Of a stretch of 64,000 nt of DNA, positions 56,901 to 61,500 are shown piece after piece. The position numbers and the translations under genes are program-made. This DNA is from Bacillus sp. 1780r2a1 (GTDB taxonomy: Bacteria; Bacillota; Bacilli; Bacillales; Bacillaceae_H). The notes below the pieces were generated by a model. The model was not told the DNA's origin. It did not search any database and saw only the letters and a list, made by a program, of their open reading frames with translations. The stretch's first letter is position 1. Every line of letters starts with the position of its first letter. The stretch lies in contig CP099863.1 of assembly GCA_024134725.1 (NCBI GenBank), positions 2,351,501-2,415,500 of the forward strand, read 5' to 3'.

Positions 56901-58392
56901 CTACGTCCGTTCCAATTACTTGACCAACCGCGGGCATATCTTCAGGATTTGTTATCGTATAGTCTGGAACAGTAGGGGGGGTATTAATGGCTGTCACCCT
57001 ATTTATTGTGGAAGCAGACGACCCCATCATTGTATTTCCTGGAGTGCTTTCAAATTGATATTCAATAAATACTTGATTGGAAAGTTCAGAAACGTTTGTT
57101 AACGGCCCTGAAACTTGAACTTGATAGGTTAAAGTAACAGTCTCATTAATGCCAACAGTACCAAGTGAAATACCACTTTGTATGTTTATATTTTGCTGTT
57201 GTATTCCGTTAATAAATAAGCTATTTGGAACAAAATCTGTCGCATCTGACAGCGCATCTGTTGCAACGACTAAATTAGCATCTGCTGTTCCTGTATTTTG
57301 AACGGTGACAGTATACGTAATAAGCTCACCTGTTCCTGCGGAAGATTCGCTCGCAGCTTTATTAATTGTAAAGACAGGTGCATTAATATCGATTTGAAGT
57401 CCCAACGAATTAATAACATACGTATCTCCGTTGGTGCTTCCTCGCACAGCAGCAGTCGATTGATTATTTTGTAGCCTTGATGATACATCAATATTCGTTA
57501 TATCCCACCCTTGACGAGCTCCTGAAATGTTGGTACCAATAGGATGATTCACATTCCCAAACGTACCAGACGTATCAAGGATACCTGCGTCATTATTAAT
57601 TTGAGATGCAAAGAAATTTGTGATTGGATTATTAGGGCCAGACACTGCTTGAAGTGTGGAAGCATTTGGACCAAATAAAAGCTGATCACCCGTTATAATA
57701 GAATCACCTTCAATGGAACTCACTAATAACCGTCCATTTACTGTTCCGGTGATAGGCGTACCAAAGCCTGAAACAGTTGCAGTTGTGCTTCCAGTTCCGC
57801 TTGTTAACTCTGCTCCCACAAAGAGTGATAGATTTCGAGACCTTTGCAATGGATCTTCGTATACAACGGCTAACGTCCATCCTGCTGAGTTTAGCGTATT
57901 ATCTCTGTTTCCTTGCGTACCAGGCACACCCAAAGCTGTATACGTACCTGGGGTTGTTATTAAATTTGTCACGTTAGCACTTCGTACATAAAAGAGGTTT
58001 GGAGAGGCAGTTAGCGTTGAACGGGTTGCAGTGTCAGGGTTAATAGTAAAGCTCCCTGAAGGTGTGCGAAACGTAATAGAATTATTAATAAAAGCGCTGA
58101 CGTTTTCGTCTGTAGACGTATACAGCCCACCCCAAATTAGTTCAGCATATAAAATTCTAGTTGTTGTAGAAGGTAAACGTAATATAGCACTCGAAGCATT
58201 TTGCCGCCAGTCAGCTGTTGTACCGATGGGGTAAGATCCATCCACTGAGCTTGCGTTAGCACTAAAAAAGGTGCCAATAGAATGCGCTGTTCCTGGAGCA
58301 TTGACATTGTTTTGCTTACTGAGACCAAAGGTATTTCCGGTAAATGTAATCGCCCCGTTTGCACTTCCTAAAAATCGATTGATATACGGCAC
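44902..58392 (-). CDS. Giant Ig/cadherin-like tandem-repeat protein, 4496 aa
   Basis: A single open frame of 4496 codons. Residues 1-340 are an N-terminal domain (MPYINRFLGSANGAITFTGN, then YAELIWGGLY and SLFVGAEL segments), of a type I recall at the front of large Bacillus repeat proteins. Residues 341-465 are a DUF11 domain (TYTVTVQNTGTADANLVV). From about 471 to 4485 there are 44 units of about 91 residues of the tandem-95/Big_9 type, each built around NEDT, ATDxDGxPLTY, NGTxxVNxDGTFTYTPNxNF and GTDxFTVxVSDGQGGT. There is no signal peptide, membrane helix or LPxTG; the end is RGISFRCSIIF. The start is GTG, eight bases after GAGGTG. Probably a spore-surface filament (inference, see findings). 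Confidence 0.9.
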   Translation of the reverse strand: MPYINRFLGSANGAITFTGNTFGLSKQNNVNAPGTAHSIGTFFSANASSVDGSYPIGTTADWRQNASSAILRLPSTTTRILYAELIWGGLYTSTDENVSAFINNSITFRTPSGSFTINPDTATRSTLTASPNLFYVRSANVTNLITTPGTYTALGVPGTQGNRDNTLNSAGWTLAVVYEDPLQRSRNLSLFVGAELTSGTGSTTATVSGFGTPITGTVNGRLLVSSIEGDSIITGDQLLFGPNASTLQAVSGPNNPITNFFASQINNDAGILDTSGTFGNVNHPIGTNISGARQGWDITNIDVSSRLQNNQSTAAVRGSTNGDTYVINSLGLQIDINAPVFTINKAASESSAGTGELITYTVTVQNTGTADANLVVATDALSDATDFVPNSLFINGIQQQNINIQSGISLGTVGINETVTLTYQVQVSGPLTNVSELSNQVFIEYQFESTPGNTMMGSSASTINRVTAINTPPTVPDYTITNPEDMPAVGQVIGTDVDGNPLTYQLEAAPANGNVSVNPNGQFVYTPNENFNGTDTFTVLVSDGQGGTAISTVTIIITPVNDGPVTQNYSVQTTEDTPLTGQVFATDADGNLLTFSLKDAPINGIAIVNEDGTYTYTPNPNFSGTDQFTVLVNDGQGGTAFSIITVTVTPVNDPPVVPDYAFTTQEDASVVGAVVAVDPDQNLLSYFLQAAPANGIAAVNVNGTFIYTPNPNFNGTDVFTVLVSDGQGGTAISTVTITVLPINDPPITGNLSFVINEDTTLFNRVTATDPDGNPLTFSLQNAPTNGVVGVNTDGTFTYTPNLNFNGIDVFTVLVSDGQGGAATSTVAITVRPVNDPPTVPNYAFTTQEDAAVVGTIVGNDVEGNPLTYSLQTQASNGVAIVNGDGTFTYTPNVNFNGTDVFRVLVSDDQGGTAVSTVTISVLSVNDPPITGDLFFTIAEDSTLAGQVTATDVEGSSLTYSLQNSSVNGTTIVNEDGTFTYVPNLNYNGSDQFTVLVSDGQGGTAVSTVNIIINPVNDGPVIPNYSFSTQEDAAIVANVVATDAEGNPLMYTLQTQAANGVAIVNADGTFTYTPNPNFNGTDVFTVLVSDGQGGTAVSTVTITVLPVNDPPVTSDLTFTINEDTTLSSQVVGFDPEGNSLIYTLQNPAVNGSAIVNADGTFTYTPNLNFNGTDVFTVLVSDGQGGTAVSTVNITIVPVNDPPTVPDYTFSTQEDASVTGVVAGVDEDGNLLAYTLQTQAANGVAVVNADGTFTYTPNQNFNGTDVFTVLVSDGEGGTAVSTVTINVFPVNDPPITSDLTFTINEDTTLLSQVVGFDPEGNSLIYTLQNPALNGTAVVNADGTFTYTPNQNFNGIDVFTVLVSDGQGGTAVSTVNITIVPVNDPPTVPDYTFSTQEDASVTGVIVGVDVDENPLTYTLQTQAANGVAVVNADGTFTYTPNQNFNGIDVFTVLVSDGQGGTAVSTVTINVLPVNDSPVTSDLFFTIAEDTGISSQVVAFDAEGNPLIYALQNPALNGTAVVNADGTFTYTPNQNFNGTDVFTVLVSDGEGGSAVSTVNITIVPVNDPPTVPDYTFSTQEDASITGVVVGVDEDGNPLTYTLQTQAANGVAVVNADGTFTYTPNLNSNGTDVFTVLLSDGQGGTAVSTVTITVFPVNDPPITSDLTFTINEDTTLSSQVVGFDPEGGSLTYTLQTQAANGVAVVNTDGTFTYTPNQNFNGTDVFTVLVSDDQGGTAVSTANVTIVPVNDPPTVPDYTFSTQEDASVTGVVVGVDVDENSLTYTLQTQAANGVAVVNADGTFTYTPNQNFNGTDVFTVLVSDGQEGTAVSTITINVQPVNDPPVTVDLAFTINEDTILSNQVPASDAEGDPVTFSLQNTPANGTAVVNADGTFTYTPNFNYNGTDIFSVLVSDSQGGTAVSIITITILPVNDPPIVQDDTITTTVNIPIFSAIPASDPEENPLTYAINQPASNGAVVLNSDGTYTYTPSPGYIGGDVFTVDVTDSEGATVLSTITVTILATNGNTVAQNAQLTTPEEIPLPGQVVATNVFGNVLVYTLQDPPLFGTVTLNSSTGEFTYTPIQNFNGNDAFTVFVTDNEGGNAASSQVIIVTPVNDAPVVPNYQITTNEDTAISSKVIATDVDGNVLTYSLLVSPTSGSAVVNPDGVYTYTPNIDFNGTDTFTVLIDDNQGGTATSIITVTVVPVNDPPVGPNDLSFTTNEDTTLSGQVIATDPDGEVLTYTLEDAPTNGTAVVNADGTFTYTPNLNYNGMDSFTVRISDSSGAFIITNVMVTVILVNDPPTVPNYAYTINEDTALSSAVVGTDLDGNPLTYELVAPPTNGTVVVDVTGTFVYTPNLNFNGTDAFNVLVDDGQGGTATSIITVTVVPVNDPPVGPNDLSFTTNEDTTLSGQVIATDPDGEVLSYTLEDAPTNGTAVVNADGTFTYTPNLNYNGADTFTVRTSDPAGVFIITNVFVTIVPVNDPPTVPNYAYTINEDTALSSAVVGTDLDGNPLTYELVTPPTNGTSVVDITGTFVYTPNLDFNGTDAFSVLVDDGQGGTATSIITVTVVPVNDPPVGPNDLSFTTNEDTTLSGQVIATDPDGEVLSYTLEDAPTNGTAVVNADGTFTYTPNLNYNGADTFTVRTSDPAGVFIITNVFVTIVPVNDPPTVPNYAYTINEDTALSSAVVGTDLDGNPLTYELVTPPTNGTVVVDVTGTFVYTPNLNFNGTDAFNVLVDDGQGGTATSIITVTVVSVNDPPVGPNDLTFTTNEDATLSGQIIATDPDGEVLTYTLEDAPTNGTAVVNADGTFTYTPNLNYNGMDSFTVRISDPSGVFIITNVMVTVIPVNDPPTVPNYAYTINEDTVLNSTVVGTDEDGDPLTYSLASPPANGIVLLNADGTFTYTPTADFYGQDNFFVNVQDSNGSTAISEIVITVVPVNDPPIAPNLITVITNEDTAVSGVVNAIDSDGNPLTYVIENVPINGVAVVNLDGTFVYTPNPNFTGTDTFTVRITDSSGAFIIVNVQVVVNPVEDAPTVPDYQFSINEDTVLSNRVVGTDVDGDLLTYSLLSPPVSGIAVVNSDGTFTYTPNPNFNGTDNFFVLVTDPNGGQAVSTIIISVLPVNDPPIAPNVIEVVTNEDTLVTSSVNAVDPDGEALIYTLEDAPTNGNTVVDLQGSFLYTPNANYTGADTFTIRVTDTAGNFIIVNVNVTVVPVNDPPTVPNYQYTILEDTILLNQVVATDVDGNPLTYSLAYQGSNGVATVNPDGSFTYIPSLNFVGEDNFGVTISDGQGSIALSVITITVTPVDDSPIAPNEIMISTLEETPVTSQIVATDPEGLPLTYAIEDVPLNGTVTIDNNGVFTYTPNENFTGGDTFTVRITDSGGNFIITNILVTVIPVEQPPIVPNYSITTLQNQTVTGQIMGMDPNGDPIVYSLGQPALNGTVTISSDGTFIYTPNTDYVGNDLFTIVLEDTLGLTATSIVNVTVTPINRAPITNDFTIDTLENTLINGQTPGFDPDGNPITYSVSGPPFNGTVTVDSVTGAYTYTPNPGFVGVDSFIIELQDTAGGVANSAATVNVISTNRPPTVDDLSILTQQGTPATGQLIGTDPDGDPIRFRLNLAPLYGSVVVNSNGTFTYIPNIGYVGDDNFSVIVEDTRGGQGFGTVDVIVTLPNNPPFTVLGENITTFVNQPVDGEVSVTDPEGNIVSYQLGAPPFNGTAVINQDGTFTYAPNLDFIGEDIFDTIVKDSNGTQGIGTVIVTVLASSSAILTMDSEVSGEFNTLIEGQVMAFSTTGLPLLYTLQALAQNGAVVVNADGTYTYQPTNGFFGLDEFTVLITDSEGNTASSTVVVVVQGPVNDQPIVTDQTIQTIEGQPVSGEVIATDPNGQPLTYTLLGSGATNGAVVLNQDGTFTYTPNAGFVGNDAFSVLLENPQGLNATTTVAVVVTSLLNQVVAENLTIRTLLDQPATGQIIARDQLGRPLVYSLNISPLYGTAVVNPDGSILYTPNAGFSGQDQFSVLVVNDQGDQAISQVTVVVDNPASTIIVPDTTIQTVHNQSVQGIVLASDSQGRPLRYSQGSMPENGTVVVNPDGTFTYTPNPQFFGTDSFTVFVQNDRGDSSSGVVRVVVEELQSEITVEPLTVSGQQNQPVSGQVVATDALGRPLTYAVSIGPANGTLVFNLDGTFTYTPNPNFAGIDSFTVTIRNDLGDSVTVVVSVVIAAAGSQVTAEDQSVTVVAGQVLQGQIVASDSQDRPLTYALATSPASGTIVVTASGAYTYTPNLGFFGRDQFTVVVRNNLGQEAFSVVTINVTPSPNVITANDVTLQTTSGTPVSGLFTASDTQGRPLTYTIRTVPTSGRVTLGANGQFLYTPNENFVGTDAFSVLIVDDTGAATTAIATIIVGAVQPDAPIIKNQTFTLNVNEMIEAQIVARDPQRLPLVYRIVTPPQNGVASIDLITGVITYTPNSNFLGTDSVVVSVTNSAGQTSTATITFTVQRGISFRCSIIF
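45790..46505. repeat. Tract nearly identical to the second giant gene
   Basis: About 715 bases match 59395-60110 at a constant offset of 13,605 with only a handful of differences seen, while the sequence just right of it differs much more. Further tracts of the same kind occur at 46600-46890 and 47670-47960. Confidence 0.85.
49852..52047. repeat. 549-bp direct repeats (two protein units each)
   Basis: Anchor sequences recur at 49852, 50401, 50950 and 51499, always 549 bp apart (183 codons). Each copy codes a unit beginning PPTVPNYAYTINEDT and a unit beginning PPVGPNDLxFTTNED. The copies starting at 50401 and 50950 are almost identical; the outer ones are more diverged. Confidence 0.85.
53141..55324. 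repeat. 546-bp direct repeats (two protein units each)
   Basis: Anchors at 53141, 53687, 54233 and 54779 are each 546 bp apart (182 codons). Each codes a TFSTQEDAS unit and a LTFTINEDT unit. The phase continues into neighbours with more divergence. Confidence 0.85.
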
Positions 58393-58423
58393 AGTATCTT
58401 CACCTCGTTTTTAATAGTCTTAC

Positions 58424-58451
58424 TATCTTATAGATTGATGTAAAAAACGTT
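58424..58451 (-). promoter_or_regulatory. Sigma-K-like promoter of the complete giant gene
   Basis: On the minus strand, GAAC, a 16-base spacer and TATAAGATA. This is one base from the sigma-K -10 consensus CATAnnnTA, with the AC of the -35 at the usual distance. It lies in the short gap between the upstream terminator and the GTG start. Confidence 0.5.
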
Positions 58452-58460
58452 CCCATAAAA

Positions 58461-58497
58461 AACCCCCTTTTGGGTGAGGCCACTCCAAAAGGGGGTT
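58461..58497 (-). terminator. Terminator of the second giant repeat gene
   Basis: AACCCCCTTTTGG and its perfect 13-base complement with an 11-base loop; on the minus strand followed by TTTTATGG. Confidence 0.9.
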
Positions 58498-58506
58498 TAG
58501 TATTCT

Positions 58507-61500
58507 TTACAAAATAATTGAACACCTAAAACTTATACCACGCTGAACAATAAAGATGATGGTTGCTTCCGATGTTATACCCGCACTATTCGTCACGCTC
58601 ACCACAACGTAATCTCTTCCGACGAAATTTGAATTTGGCGTATACGTAATTACGCCGGTCACGGGATCGATAAATGCTACACCGTTTTGTGGTAAAGTTG
58701 TAATTCTATAGACAAGCGGTAACCCTTGTGGATCTCGTGCCACGATTTGGGCTTGAATCGTTTCATTCACGTTTAGCGTAAACGTTTGATCTTCAATAAT
58801 TGGTGCGTCTGGCTGATTTTCACCTACTGTAATTGTTGCAATGGCAGTAGCCGCTGCTCCCGTATCGTCCGTTACGAGCACAGAAAAAGTATCAGTTCCA
58901 ACAAAATTTGGATTCGGGGTATAGATAAACTGTCCATCAGCCCGAAGCGTGACTTGACCGTTTGTTGGCGCTGTTCGAATTGTATAGATGAGCGGACGCC
59001 CTTGCGTATCACTTGCTGTAAATAAGCCGCTTACAGGTGTTCCTGACGTTATTTGTAGCGTGACATCATTTGCTGTGATAATATTTGCTGGTTGTGTCAC
59101 TTCTATGGTGACAACAGAAAACGCTTCTTGCCCTAAATCATTGCGAACCACAACAACGAATTGATCGCTTCCAACAAAGCCAAGGTTTGGTGTATACGTG
59201 TACGCACCGCTAGTTGTCACAACAACTGTCCCTGACTTTGGCGGCGTGGCTAATGCGTAAATGAGTGGTCGACCTTGCGAGTCACTTGCTATGATTTGCC
59301 CTTGAAGCACTTGACCTGCGACAACTGTGACGTTTTGATTATCAGCTGTTAATTCACTTGCAACACTAGTAATGACCACAGAGACAACCGTCGTGACTGA
59401 GTCACCTAAATCATTGCGGATAATTACCGTAAAGCTATCAATTCCTGCAAAGTTTGGATTTGGCGTGTACGTAAACGTACCGTCCAGATTAAATACAAGC
59501 GTTCCATTTGCTGGTCCGATGCTGACAGCGTACGTTAACGGTCGACCCAGCGCATCAGTTGCCACCACTTGACCGCTAACCGGCTGGTTTTGCTGTCCAG
59601 AAACTGTAAGTGGCTCTACTGTGATTTCACTTTGAAGTTCTTCTACAACAACTCTTACTACTCCTGAAGATGAGTCTCCTCGATCATTTTGCACAAACAC
59701 CGTAAACGAATCCGTTCCGAAGAACTGGGGATTTGGCGTGTACGTAAACGTGCCGTCTGGATTAACCACAACCGTCCCGTTCTCTGGCATAGATCCTTGG
59801 GAGTAACGAAGCGGTCTGCCTTGAGAATCACTCGCTAATACAATACCTTGAACACTTTGATTTTGGACCGTTTGAATGGTTGTATCTGGAACGATAATTG
59901 TGCTTGCTGGATTATCCACAACGACTGTTACTTGGGATATGGCTTGATCTCCCTGGTCATTTACAACGAGTACACTAAACTGATCTTGGCCGCTAAACCC
60001 TGCACTTGGCGTATAGAGAATGGACCCATCTGGATTGACTACTGCTGTTCCATATAAAGGACTTATATTGAGTGAGTACACAAGCGGTCTGCCCAGCTGA
60101 TCTCTTGCAATTATTTGACCTGTTGCAGGCTGGTTACTGACTGTTCGAATGACGAGATTCTCTGCAACAACCTGATTTGGAAACGGCGTTACCACAACGG
60201 CAATCGTAGTAGTTGCGTTTAACCCCTGTGGATTTTCTACCAGTACGCTGAACGCATCGTTGCCAACAAATCCCGCGTTTGGCGTATATGTGAACGTACC
60301 ATCTTGATTTAACACCACAGCTCCATTGATTGCTCCGCTTCCAAGTAGCGTATACGTGAGCGGTTGCCCGTTTGGATCGGTTGCAATGACCTCACCCGAT
60401 ACAGGCTGACCTTCAATGGTTTGAATCGTTTGATCCGTAACAATTGGCTGATCGTTAACAGGACCTTGAACGACAACTACAACCGTTGAGGATGCTGTAT
60501 TTCCTTCTGTATCTGTAATAAGCACCCTAAACTGATCTAAGCCAAAGAACCCAGCAGTCGGTTGGTACGTAAACGTGCCATCCAGATTAACAATGACACT
60601 GCCATTTTGTGGTGGAACTTGCAGCGTGTATAGCAAAGAAAGACCTGTTGTGCTAAATGCCATCACTTGCCCATCCACAGGCATATTAAATTCACCAGAA
60701 ACCTCAGAATCCATCGTTAGAATTGCACTTGAAGATGCCAAAATTGTGACAATAACAGTTCCAACTCCTTGGGTACCGTTACTATCAGTTACGATGACGT
60801 CAAATATATCTTCTCCAACAAAGTCTGGATTCGGCGTATACGTAAACGTGCCATCTTGGTTAATAACGGCTGTGCCATTAAATGGTGGTACACCAAGCTG
60901 ATAAGAAACAATATTGCCTTCTGGATCATCAACGGATATTTCTCCTTCTACCGGCTGGTTGACAAAAGTAATAACATTCGCTCCTAATACTGTAAAAGGA
61001 GGGTTATGTGGTGGAGTAATTGTAACATTTACGGTGCCAAACCCTTGCCCTCCCCGCGTATCTTCTACTACTACAGAGAAATTGTCACTTCCTACATAGC
61101 CAATGTTTGGGGTGTACGTGAATATTCCGTTACTGTTCACCACAACGCTACCATATAACGGTGCCAAATTTAACCTAAAGCGAATTGGGTCTCCGTCTGG
61201 ATCCGCTCCAATTAATTGCCCGGTTGCTGGCGTTCCTTGCTGCGTTACAATGGACAAGTCATTTACAGTTGGAGGACGATTTGTACTGATAACATTGACG
61301 GTTGCTGCTGAGTTAGCGACGCCTCCTGCTGTATCTTGAAGCTCAATAATAAACGAGTCTACGCCGACAAAGCCTGGATTTGGCGTGTACGTGTACGCGC
61401 CTGTTACACTATCTACTGTCACCGTTCCGTTAAATGGCGGTCCTGATACGGAATACGTAATCGGGTTTCCATCCGGATCAAACCCTGGCGTTTGCCCGCT

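Noticed and set aside
44902-58392. CRISPR array or satellite DNA because of the dense regular repeats
   Set aside because: The period is about 273 bp and its multiples, all in one open frame with protein-level conservation and no short spacer pattern.
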